Assembly: GCA_902806095.1 (NCBI GenBank)
Contig: CADCVF010000030.1
Span: forward strand, 1-64,000
Direction of reading: 5' to 3'
DNA from: an uncultured Rubrobacteraceae bacterium
GTDB lineage: Bacteria > Actinomycetota > Rubrobacteria > Rubrobacterales > Rubrobacteraceae
DNA: 64,000 bases
In this document: piece by piece, positions 51,201 to 59,000 of the stretch
Layout: each line of letters starts with the position of its first letter
Position numbering within the stretch: the first letter of the stretch is position 1
Program-made: the position numbers and the translations under genes
Notes under the pieces: model-generated
What the model was told of the DNA's origin: nothing
The model's database searches: none
Seen by the model: only the letters and a program-made list of their open reading frames with translations

Positions 51201-53059
51201 AGCACGCTTCGAAAAGGGTAATCTCGGTATTGATGCTCGCGTGCATCCTGGCGTCCTGCGGTGGTGAGCCCGCGGAGCCCGAGGTGGCTCCCCCGGAAGC
51301 GGGCGCCGGGAGAACGACCACGGATGGGCAGACGACCCCCGTTGCGGGAGTCACGAAGGAAGCTACAGTGAAGGAGACAACCGGACGAGAAGCGAAGGCG
51401 CAGTCCGGCGCGGCGGAGCCGGAGCTTCGTAGAGGACCAGCGAGCAGCAGCACGCCGACCCGACCGGCGCTAGGCACGAACGGCATGGTCAGCTCTGCCC
51501 ACCCCCTCGCCACACGAGCGGGGTTGGAGGTCCTCGAAGACGGGGGCAACGCTTACGATGCGGCGGTCGCCGTCGCGGCTTCCCTTGGCGTAGTAGAGCC
51601 GTACATGAGCGGCGTTGGCGGCTACGGGGCGATGGTCATCTACGACGCGCAGACCGGAGAGACGAGATCTCTCAGCGCCGCCACCAGGGTGCCAGAGACG
51701 CTCGACCCTGCCGTGTTCCGCCCGCCAGCGCCGGGTTACCTGGAGAACAGGCAGGGCGCCCCGGCCATCTCGACGCCTGGCGCAGTGAACGACTGGGAGG
51801 CCCTCTGGGAGGAGTACGGCGAGCTCCGGTGGGAACGCCTCCTGGAGCCAGCCATACGACAGGCCGAGGAAGGGTTCATCCTGGACGAGGAGAACGCCGG
51901 CTGGATCGGCTCGGAGTTCTACACGTTTCCCCCGCACGCCCAGGAGATTTACGGCGAGAATGGAACGCCCCTCGTCGCTGGACAGCGCCTCGTGCAGGAG
52001 GACCTGGGGCGTTCTCTGCGCCGGATCTCCGAACAAGGCGCGGACGTGGTCTACGGCGGCGAGCTGGGCGAAGCGATGGCTTCAGCGGCGCAGCGAAACG
52101 GCGGATTCCTGACCACCGACGACTTGGACGCCAACCGCCCCGAGTGGCAAGAACCCATAAGCGTGGACTACAGGGGCAACGAGGTCGTCACTTCTCCTAC
52201 GCCGACGACAGCGTGGAACGCCCTAACCCGCCTCGGGGTCATGAGTCGGCTCGACGCTGAGGCACTCGGCCACAACACCGTGGCGTACCTCGACACGTAC
52301 GCGACCGTGACGCGGCGGGCCCACTACGAGCGGTCCGAGTACGCCGCCGACCCTGAGGTCGCGCGGACGCCCCTGGACCTGCTGCTCTCCGAGGATTACT
52401 GGGAGCGAGAGGCCGCCGCGGTAGAAGATTCGTCGGCGAGTTCGTCCGCGAGATCCTCGTCCGTAGGGCTGAATTCCACCGAGCAGCGCGGGCATACTAC
52501 GCACTTCGTGGTGGCCGATGGGGAGGGGAACGTGGTCAGCATGACACAGACCCTGGGCAACATCTTCGGGAGCAAGGTTATGCCTAAAGGTACTGGTATC
52601 TGGCTAAACAACTCGATCAGCTACTCACAATTCGAGCCCGAGGGCAACACTCTGGACGTCTTCCCCGGGCGCCACAGGCTCGTCGGGATCGCTCCGACCA
52701 TCATCATGCGCGATGGCAGGCCCCGGATCGCCCTTGGCTCCCACGGCGGCTACTACATCTTGCAGACCACACCGCAGATGATCATGAACCTCATCGACTT
52801 CGACATGAACGTCCAGCAGGCTATAGCCGTCCCCCGCATCAGCTTCACCGAACCGAGCTCGTTCGCGGTGGACGCCGGCATGTCTGCCTCTGTCCAGGGT
52901 GGGCTGGAGGCCACGGGCCACGATGTGTATGTTGACGAGTACGGACTTGGCAACGCCCACGGTCTGACCGTCGAGTACGGCCAGGGCGAAGCCGGCGGGC
53001 CTACCCGGTTCACCGGTGGCGCAGATCCGCGGGCCGAAGGGATCGCCATCGGCTATTGA
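51197..53059 (+). CDS. ggt: Gamma-glutamyltransferase, lipoprotein
   Basis: The ATG at 51197 overlaps the previous stop and gives 620 residues with a lipoprotein signal (VISVLMLACILASC). A disordered Thr/Glu-rich linker follows, then the Ntn-hydrolase. Motifs include GLEVLEDGGNAYDAAVA, MSGVGGYGAMVIYD and TEQRGHTTHFVVAD, where the first Thr after GH would become the N-terminal nucleophile on self-cleavage. The small subunit follows with LGNIFGSKVMPKGTG. It hydrolyses or transfers gamma-glutamyl groups, for example from glutathione-like thiols, at the outer cell surface. It is coupled to the membrane protein gene. Confidence 0.9.
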   Translation: MKHASKRVISVLMLACILASCGGEPAEPEVAPPEAGAGRTTTDGQTTPVAGVTKEATVKETTGREAKAQSGAAEPELRRGPASSSTPTRPALGTNGMVSSAHPLATRAGLEVLEDGGNAYDAAVAVAASLGVVEPYMSGVGGYGAMVIYDAQTGETRSLSAATRVPETLDPAVFRPPAPGYLENRQGAPAISTPGAVNDWEALWEEYGELRWERLLEPAIRQAEEGFILDEENAGWIGSEFYTFPPHAQEIYGENGTPLVAGQRLVQEDLGRSLRRISEQGADVVYGGELGEAMASAAQRNGGFLTTDDLDANRPEWQEPISVDYRGNEVVTSPTPTTAWNALTRLGVMSRLDAEALGHNTVAYLDTYATVTRRAHYERSEYAADPEVARTPLDLLLSEDYWEREAAAVEDSSASSSARSSSVGLNSTEQRGHTTHFVVADGEGNVVSMTQTLGNIFGSKVMPKGTGIWLNNSISYSQFEPEGNTLDVFPGRHRLVGIAPTIIMRDGRPRIALGSHGGYYILQTTPQMIMNLIDFDMNVQQAIAVPRISFTEPSSFAVDAGMSASVQGGLEATGHDVYVDEYGLGNAHGLTVEYGQGEAGGPTRFTGGADPRAEGIAIGY

Positions 53060-53146
53060 GCCAGGTATGCTCTCGATCGAGGGATCGGGACTCAATGCTT
53101 TCTTTCACCCGGCCTTCGATCAGGAACGCTCCTTCACGGTACGGGA

Positions 53147-53686
53147 TTATTGCCGTTCCGGTTCATAGATGAGCGCCACAACGCCCGAGCTGAACGACTG
53201 TGATTCGAGAAGCTTCAACGTCGCAGGGGTATCCTCTTCGAACAGGCGCTTGCCTTTGCCCACGACCAACGGGTAGACAAGAAGTCGATAGCGATCCACA
53301 AGATCATGCTGCATGAGCGTTTGCACCAGCGTGGCGCTGCCGTGGACCGTGATGTCCTTGCCGTCCTGCTGCTTGAGGTCGGTGATTTGTTCCACGATAT
53401 TGTCTTTGATCAGCCTCGAGTTGTTCCACTCCAGGGACTCTTCGAGGGTCCCAGAGACTACGTATTTGCGCACGCTGTTGAAGTAATCTGCCCCTTCATC
53501 GTTGCTCTCTGGCCAGGCTGCCGCAAACCCTTGATAGGTCACGCGTCCCAGGAGCAAGGCATCGCTTGCGGTCGACTCTTCGCTTTTGAACTTCGCGATC
53601 TCGTCGTTCCAGTACTCGAACGTCCACCCCGGCTCTTCCATAACGCCATCCAGTGACACGAATTCGGTGACGACTATATTCCGCAC
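53147..53686 (-). CDS. RibD C-terminal/dihydrofolate reductase-like protein
   Basis: This 179-residue protein begins VVTEFVSLDGVMEEPGW and has ALLLGRVTYQGFAAAWP and ITVHGSATLVQTLMQHDLVD, the three signatures of the COG0262/RibD_C family. These bind NADPH, but most stand-alone members have unknown substrates and are not true folate reductases. It ends VVGKGKRLFEE. The start ATG has AAAGGAGACC upstream. It is a single gene, convergent with ggt. Confidence 0.87.
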   Translation of the reverse strand: MRNIVVTEFVSLDGVMEEPGWTFEYWNDEIAKFKSEESTASDALLLGRVTYQGFAAAWPESNDEGADYFNSVRKYVVSGTLEESLEWNNSRLIKDNIVEQITDLKQQDGKDITVHGSATLVQTLMQHDLVDRYRLLVYPLVVGKGKRLFEEDTPATLKLLESQSFSSGVVALIYEPERQ

Positions 53687-53774
53687 GATGGTCTCCTTTT
53701 ACCGTTCGCCTTCTATACCGCAATCATAGGGCAACAAGAAGACAGAGCCTCGTTGGAATGGCGGAACTACCGGA

Positions 53775-54044
53775 TCAACTGGCAAATCTCCTCGCGGCCT
53801 GCGTCCGCGCCTTTTCCGCCTCTACTTCGCGGTTTCTGGGCGGCGCCTTGGTCTCCAGTGAGGCAAGCAGTCTGTTCGAGGCTGCCGCTATCTCATGGAC
53901 GGCGGCATAAAAGGCGACTTCGTTGGCTTTGGATGGCTTGTTGAAGCCACTGATCTTGCGCACATATTGTAACGCTGCCGCGCGGACTTCTTCGTCGTTG
54001 ACGGGTGGATCGAAATTGTACAGGGTCTTGATGTTTCGACACAT
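53775..54044 (-). CDS. DUF2277 family protein
   Basis: The track ORF opens at 54128, but MCRNIKTLYNFDPPVNDEEV at 54044 is the invariant start of the DUF2277 family, with GGGAG upstream. The 89-residue product contains AALQYVRKISGFNKPSKANE and ends with PPRNREVEAEKARTQAARRF, all typical. It is a small cytoplasmic protein common in actinobacteria and proteobacteria, with no known function. Confidence 0.85.
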   Translation of the reverse strand: MCRNIKTLYNFDPPVNDEEVRAAALQYVRKISGFNKPSKANEVAFYAAVHEIAAASNRLLASLETKAPPRNREVEAEKARTQAARRFAS

Positions 54045-54179
54045 TTGCTCCACTCCCTCGCCGTGGATCTCATAGTACATGTTGGGGTCATTTACCTGAG
54101 CGTAGTTATTCCTCCTGCGGTTGGGCATCGTCTGCGCGCAGCATACGGCACGAATCCGGAAATCCTATAGCGATTTTCG

Positions 54180-57100
54180 TCACCCCGCTCGTCTGCCGGG
54201 CTTCCTGGCTCGGATGAAGCTGCCCGAGGCGGAGACTGCACGCTCTGTGTCGATCGAGGTCCCTGGGTGTCGCCTGGCGAGTGCTTTACCCAGATCCCCT
54301 ATCTGCTCGACGAGGAAGGAGAAACCGCGCCGGTCGTCCTGTTCGACGCGCCCCTCGAGCAGGAAGGCGCCGGACCGATGGAGGAGGTGCCCGTACTTCT
54401 CGTAGACGCGCTCGAAGATCGTGGCTTGCAAGAGGCCCCTTTCGTCCTCCAGGAGCAAGAAATAGACGGGTCTTCCGCTCTTGGTGGGCGGTCGTTGCAG
54501 GCACTCGATGAGGCCTGCGGCAAGGACTCTCGTGCCGTGCGGAAGGTCGAGGATCTCCTGGCTGGGGACGACGCCGAGTTCTTTCAGGGTCCGGCGGTAC
54601 GAGAGCAAGGGGTGACTGACGACGTCCAGGGAGAGGACCGCTTTCTGCTCCCGCTCCGCTTTGCCGGGCGGCATCGGCAGGTTGTGGAGAGACGCGCCGC
54701 TCAGATCGTACCCGGCGGATGCCCGCGCCTCCCACCAGCTCGCCGGGTGCGGCAAGGGTATCTCCGGATGCCCCGTACGGCCCCGCTTCTTCGGCAGGCG
54801 ATCGGCCTCGGCCAACAAGGGCGCGCGGTCAGCCCCGGCCAGGGGGTCCAGGAATCCCCCTTTTATGAGGTTCTTCAGGGCGTCCTTCTGGACGGGAGTC
54901 CTCCTGTAGAGGTCAGCGACCGAGGCGAAAGGACGCGCCTCCCTCTCGTGGATAATCCCCTCGATCGCCAGCCGGGAGAGTCCCTTGGAGTACGAGAGGC
55001 CCACCCTGAGCGCGGTGCCGTCCTTCTCCACGGAAAAGCCCTCATCCGACGCGAAGACGTCGGGCGGGAGGACTCCGAGGCCGATCCTCCTGGCCTCGTT
55101 GAGCAGGACCCTGGGGCTGTAGAAGCCCATCGGCTGGGAGTTGAGCAGGCCGCAAAAGAACTCGGCCGGGTAGTGGACCCTCATGTAGGCGCTCGCGTAG
55201 GAGAGGTGCGCGAAGGAGGCCGCGTGGGCTTTCAGGAAACCGTAAGAGGCGAAGCCCTCCATCCAGTCGAAGACCGTGTCCGCCGTCTTCTTTGGCACGC
55301 CGCGGTCGACGGCACGCTGGAGGAACCTCCGCCTCATTCCGGCCATCGCCCCAGACCCGCGGTCCTTGGTCATCGCGCGCCTGAAGCCGTCGCCCTCGGC
55401 CAGCGCGAAACCGGCGACGGCGCGCGCCACCTCCAGTACCTGCTCCTGGTACATCAGCACCCCGTAGGTGGGCCTCAGGATGTCGTCGAGCTCCGGCAGG
55501 GGCACCGAGTAGGGCTCGCGGCCATTCCTCCTGAGCACGTACGGGGTGACTAGGTCGCCGCGCACGGGACCTGGCCTGAAGAGCGAGATCTGGGCAACCA
55601 GGTCCGAGAAGCGTCTGGGTTTCAGCCGGCGGCTCAGCTGCATCTGGCCAGGGCTCTCCAGCTGGAACATACCCGCGTTGCGACCGGTGCGCACGAGGCG
55701 GAACGCTTCCCTGTCCTCGGGGGGCGGGGAGAGCGGGTCCACCTTCTTGCCAGTCCTCCTCGTCGCCAACTCGCCGGCCTTCTGCAGTGCCGTATGCATC
55801 TTGAGGCCAAGGATGTCGAGCTTGGGGATGCCACAATACTCGAGGCCGTCTTTGTCGTACTGGCAACGCAACAATCCCTCCTTACCAGAAGGCTCCAGGG
55901 GCACGAGATCCGACAGGTGGTGTTCGGCCGTCCCGAAGACGAGGCCGCCGTTGTGGGTGCCAGCCCCCTGCAGCCTGCCGGCGAGCCCCGCGGAGAGCTC
56001 TAGCAGGAGCCGGTATCTCTCCGTGTCTTGCAAGGGGTGCCCCCGCATGGCCGGCTCTCTGAGCACCTCTTTCCAACCGTCGAGACCGGCGTAGACCTTG
56101 TCGCGGTCCGAAAAGCGGGTCGGGACGTGGCGGGAGAGGACGTCGATCTCCTGCGGCGGGTGGCCCAGTGCACGGGCCGCGACCCTGACGGCGCCCCTCA
56201 AGGAATAGGAGGCCGCAGTTCCGGCGACGGCTACCCCCCTACGCGCGTGGCGCCGCTCCAACTCGTCCCGCACCTCGTCGCGGCGCTCGGAGCAGAAGTC
56301 CAGGTCGATGTCCGGCGGGTCCCTTCGCTCCTCGTGCATGAACCTCTCGAAGAGCAGGCGGTTGGAGAAGGGCTCGGGCTGCGTCAGGCCCAGACAGTAA
56401 GAGACCAGGCTGTTCGCCGCGCTCCCTCGGCCCGTGACCGGCACGCCCTTTTCGCGGGCTATCTCCACGGCCTCCAGGGCCAGCAAGAAGTACGGCGCGA
56501 AGCCCAGGTCCTCGATGCACGAGAGCTCACGCCGCAGGCGCGAAACGACCTGTCGGTTCAGTCCCCCGTACCTCTCCCTCGCGCCGCGCAGCGCGAGCTC
56601 GACGAGGACCTTCCCAGGGTCTTCGTGTTGTGAGGCTGGGACGTGGACCTTGCCTGACAACCTCACGGCGCCCGCGCACCGCCAGGCGACCTCCGCCGCG
56701 GTATGCAAAGACCAGGGACGGTACGCGAACAGGCGAACCATCCTCCTCGCGTCCTTGAGCCACAGCTGGTCGGTCGGCCGGTAGCCGGGGCCTGGTAACC
56801 GGGAGAGGTTGGACGCAGCCACGAGCGTCTCGTGCAGACGGTGGTCAGCGGGCTCGAGGTGCGCCACCTCGTTGGTCGCCAGGGTGGGCACGCCGCAGCC
56901 TTCGGCGAAGGAGGCTACCCGACCCATCCTCCTGCGGCTCCCTGCAGTCCCGTCGTCGGTCAGCTCGACGAAGAGGTTGCCCTCCCCGAACGACTCGCGT
57001 AGAAGACTCAACACCTCCCACGCTCGTTCGCTGTGGCCAGAGAGGATCAGGCCTGGCAAGAGCCCGAAGGGCACAGCCCCAGTGAGGCAGACGAGCCCTG

Positions 57101-57464
57101 CGGCGTGCTCGAGCAGGACTTCGAGGGAACACGCCGGGCAGCGCCGGTCTTCCGCAGCGCACCGGTAGGCCGTGATGAGCCGGCACAGGGAGCGGTACCC
57201 TTGCATGGACTCGGCCAGCAGCACTACGTGCCCCCATGCAGTCGAGACCTCGGCTCCGACGATGGGAAGGATACCGGCTTTATCCGCGGCTTCGAGAAAC
57301 CTCGGAATACCGTAGAGTCCGTCGCGGTCCGTGAGCGCCAGAGAGGACATCCCCATCCTCGCCGCTGCCTCCACGAGCTCTTCTGGCCTCGCGACCCCGA
57401 AACCGAAGGAGAACCCGCTCCTGGCGTGCAGATGGACGAAGTTGTCTGGGGACTCTTCGTTCAA
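54180..57464 (-). CDS. dnaE2: Error-prone DNA polymerase III alpha subunit (DnaE2)
   Basis: The track starts at 57662 inside the preceding gene. The TTG at 57464 overlaps that gene's stop (TTGA) and starts NEESPDNFVHLHARSGFSFGFG, giving 1094 residues. The PHP domain covers the first 210 or so residues. The polymerase aspartates are in PPDIDLDFCSERRDEV near residue 385. HAASFAHLSYASAYMRVHYPA and the C-terminal OB-type domain (DERGLLQATIF) match DnaE2. Length and domain set fit the mutagenic SOS polymerase. LexA and an SOS box lie just upstream, but no ImuB gene is nearby. Confidence 0.9.
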   Translation of the reverse strand: MNEESPDNFVHLHARSGFSFGFGVARPEELVEAAARMGMSSLALTDRDGLYGIPRFLEAADKAGILPIVGAEVSTAWGHVVLLAESMQGYRSLCRLITAYRCAAEDRRCPACSLEVLLEHAAGLVCLTGAVPFGLLPGLILSGHSERAWEVLSLLRESFGEGNLFVELTDDGTAGSRRRMGRVASFAEGCGVPTLATNEVAHLEPADHRLHETLVAASNLSRLPGPGYRPTDQLWLKDARRMVRLFAYRPWSLHTAAEVAWRCAGAVRLSGKVHVPASQHEDPGKVLVELALRGARERYGGLNRQVVSRLRRELSCIEDLGFAPYFLLALEAVEIAREKGVPVTGRGSAANSLVSYCLGLTQPEPFSNRLLFERFMHEERRDPPDIDLDFCSERRDEVRDELERRHARRGVAVAGTAASYSLRGAVRVAARALGHPPQEIDVLSRHVPTRFSDRDKVYAGLDGWKEVLREPAMRGHPLQDTERYRLLLELSAGLAGRLQGAGTHNGGLVFGTAEHHLSDLVPLEPSGKEGLLRCQYDKDGLEYCGIPKLDILGLKMHTALQKAGELATRRTGKKVDPLSPPPEDREAFRLVRTGRNAGMFQLESPGQMQLSRRLKPRRFSDLVAQISLFRPGPVRGDLVTPYVLRRNGREPYSVPLPELDDILRPTYGVLMYQEQVLEVARAVAGFALAEGDGFRRAMTKDRGSGAMAGMRRRFLQRAVDRGVPKKTADTVFDWMEGFASYGFLKAHAASFAHLSYASAYMRVHYPAEFFCGLLNSQPMGFYSPRVLLNEARRIGLGVLPPDVFASDEGFSVEKDGTALRVGLSYSKGLSRLAIEGIIHEREARPFASVADLYRRTPVQKDALKNLIKGGFLDPLAGADRAPLLAEADRLPKKRGRTGHPEIPLPHPASWWEARASAGYDLSGASLHNLPMPPGKAEREQKAVLSLDVVSHPLLSYRRTLKELGVVPSQEILDLPHGTRVLAAGLIECLQRPPTKSGRPVYFLLLEDERGLLQATIFERVYEKYGHLLHRSGAFLLEGRVEQDDRRGFSFLVEQIGDLGKALARRHPGTSIDTERAVSASGSFIRARKPGRRAG

Positions 57465-57883
57465 TCCGTCACCCCTACGAGGAACCACTCCCTGTCGTTC
57501 TCCCGCGCCAGGTCGACGACCGAACCGTCGGAGAGGAGGACCCTCACGAGGCTCCTGTCCTTCGCCCGCTCCTCGTCCCACCACGCCCGAACCTCCCGCC
57601 AGCGTCCAAGAACCTCGACGACGTAGTGCCTCTTGCGGCACCGTCTCCGGCCCGAAGACCACACGATCCGCACGCGCCCGTGGCGGTTCTCCAACTCGAC
57701 CGGCTCCCGCAGGATACGGGCGACCTGCCCGACCCCCTCTATCTCCGAGGCCAGCGAGAGCCAGGGTGCCAGGAGTAGGTGATCCAGGACCCTCCTCCTC
57801 GACTCGCGGGTAGGGAAAAGCGGCTCCTCGAACCCCTCGGGCCGCAAGGGGTAGCAGTGTATCTCCGAGACGCTCGCCTCCAT
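57461..57883 (-). CDS. DUF6504 family protein, partner of DnaE2
   Basis: The ATG at 57883 has a strong GGGAGGAGAG upstream and gives 140 residues; the track start at 57937 is less likely. RCRKRHYVVEVLGRWREVRA, WWDEERAKDRSLVRVLLSDG and ENDREWFLVGV match the DUF6504 domain, which in many actinobacteria sits beside or within ImuB/DnaE2 gene sets. The stop overlaps the dnaE2 start. It probably helps assemble the translesion polymerase; this is from gene association only. Confidence 0.72.
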   Translation of the reverse strand: MEASVSEIHCYPLRPEGFEEPLFPTRESRRRVLDHLLLAPWLSLASEIEGVGQVARILREPVELENRHGRVRIVWSSGRRRCRKRHYVVEVLGRWREVRAWWDEERAKDRSLVRVLLSDGSVVDLARENDREWFLVGVTD

Positions 57884-58072
57884 CTCTCTCCTCCCTCCAG
57901 GGAGCGCCAGAGCCGGGGGATGAGAAACCCGCGCCACCGGATATAATCCAGGGAGCAGGCGTCCTCGCCTCCTTCTAACCTTCGCAGGCCGGTGCTGGTT
58001 GGACGCCGGCCGGCCCGCGAGGCCCGGGGTGGGGGCGCTCCTGCTTTGCCGTTCTTCTCTCTACGCTACCAC

Positions 58073-58086
58073 AAACTAATGTTTGC
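58073..58086. promoter_or_regulatory. SOS box (LexA operator)
   Basis: CAAACTAATGTTTG has perfect CAAAC/GTTTG arms around TAAT, the Gram-positive/actinobacterial LexA pattern (CGAAC-N4-GTTCG type with one change per arm). Its right end forms part of a TTTGCA -35, with TATAGA 16 bases on, upstream of lexA. It lies between the divergent lexA and DUF6504-dnaE2 transcripts, so it may control both. Confidence 0.75.
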
Positions 58087-58141
58087 AGTCTACGGCAAAA
58101 TCGTATAGAGTGTCATCGCGAGGCGTTCAGAGGAGACGATA

Positions 58142-58807
58142 ATGGTCCCTGAGAACTGGAAGGTAAGGATGGAGATGCTCCGGCGCCTGGCCCGTGCTGG
58201 TGCGAGGGGAAAGGGGCCTCCGAGCGTGCGCGAGGTGGGGGAGGCTGTGGGCCTGAAGAGCTCCCAGACCGCGTACAAGCACCTCAAAAAGCTTGAGGAG
58301 GCTGGGTACATCGAGCGGGAGGCTGGACGGGCGCGCGGCATCAGGCTGACGGAGAAGGGTTGGGAGGTCGCGGGCGAGATGCCCCTGATGGGTAGGATCG
58401 CCGCCGGGCGAGGGCTCGAGGCTGTGACGGTCGGGGATGAGGCCTACTCGCTGGCGGCAGAGCTAGTGGGGTCCCGCTCGGGCAGACGGCGATACCTTTT
58501 GAGGGTCGTTGGGCAGTCCATGATCGGGGCCCACATAGCAGACGGGGACCTCCTGGTCGTAGAGGAGGACGAAGCTCCGCCAGACGGCGCAGTCGTAGCA
58601 GCCCTAATCGGGGACGGAGAGGAGGTCACCGTCAAGCGGCTCTACCGCGAGAGGGGCGAAGGCGGAGACCTCCTGCGGCTAAGGCCCGAGAACGGGGACC
58701 ACGAGGACCTAATCATGCCAGCCGAGGACGTAACCATACAAGGACGCGTAGTCTACGTCGTACACCCGCCCAGAGGAAAGTCCAGCAATTCAGCACGCTC
58801 CGGCTGA
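58142..58807 (+). CDS. lexA: SOS repressor LexA
   Basis: This 221-residue repressor-protease has a winged helix (PPSVREVGEAVGLKSSQTAYKH, residues 26-47), an Ala-Gly cleavage site in GRIAAGRG (residues 88-89), the catalytic Ser126 in VGQSMIG and Lys165 in VTVKRLY. RecA-stimulated self-cleavage would relieve repression. It is divergent from the DUF6504-dnaE2 operon with an SOS box between. GAGGAGACGATA precedes the ATG. The last residues (SSNSARSG) and the stop codon are encoded inside repeat cluster E, so the C-terminus was reshaped by the repeat. Confidence 0.92.
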   Translation: MVPENWKVRMEMLRRLARAGARGKGPPSVREVGEAVGLKSSQTAYKHLKKLEEAGYIEREAGRARGIRLTEKGWEVAGEMPLMGRIAAGRGLEAVTVGDEAYSLAAELVGSRSGRRRYLLRVVGQSMIGAHIADGDLLVVEEDEAPPDGAVVAALIGDGEEVTVKRLYRERGEGGDLLRLRPENGDHEDLIMPAEDVTIQGRVVYVVHPPRGKSSNSARSG

Positions 58808-59000
58808 CGCCTCCACTTATCAGCACGCCGCCTGCGGCGGCTTGTCAGCACTTCAGCAAGTCAGCAAGAACCTGCAAGCGAGGCTCCAACACGCAGCCCC
58901 AGCCTCCGTGGCAATCGATGCGGAGCCTTTATCCACCGCCGAGCAAAGCTGACTAGCTGACAAGCGCCCGACAGGGCGCGTGCTGAAGTGCTGAAATGCT
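58781..59000. repeat. Hairpin-unit repeat cluster E (three units)
   Basis: Minus-strand units carry stems GCCGCC-GCA-GGCGGC and AGGC-GTCA-GCC. A plus-strand unit carries GCGCCC-GACA-GGGCGC. All are flanked by TGACAAG (or TGATAAG) and CGTGCTGA and joined by CTGAAGTGCTGA words. The cluster overlaps the lexA stop codon at one end and the start codon of the following MFS gene at the other. About 75 bases between the two arms contain nothing I recognise. Confidence 0.75.

Noticed and set aside
54180-57662. DnaE2 start at 57662
   Set aside because: The extra N-terminal residues are a frame shadow of the DUF6504 gene; the TTG at 57464 gives the normal DnaE2 N-terminus.
57942-57947. TATAAT as the lexA promoter
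   Set aside because: No -35 is found at a suitable distance and it is 195 bases upstream of lexA; TTTGCA-16-TATAGA at the SOS box fits better.
6447-59000. Repeated TGCTGA words considered as a CRISPR array
   Set aside because: Units are not evenly spaced, occur on both strands, and the variable part is a self-paired stem rather than a spacer; no cas genes are present.
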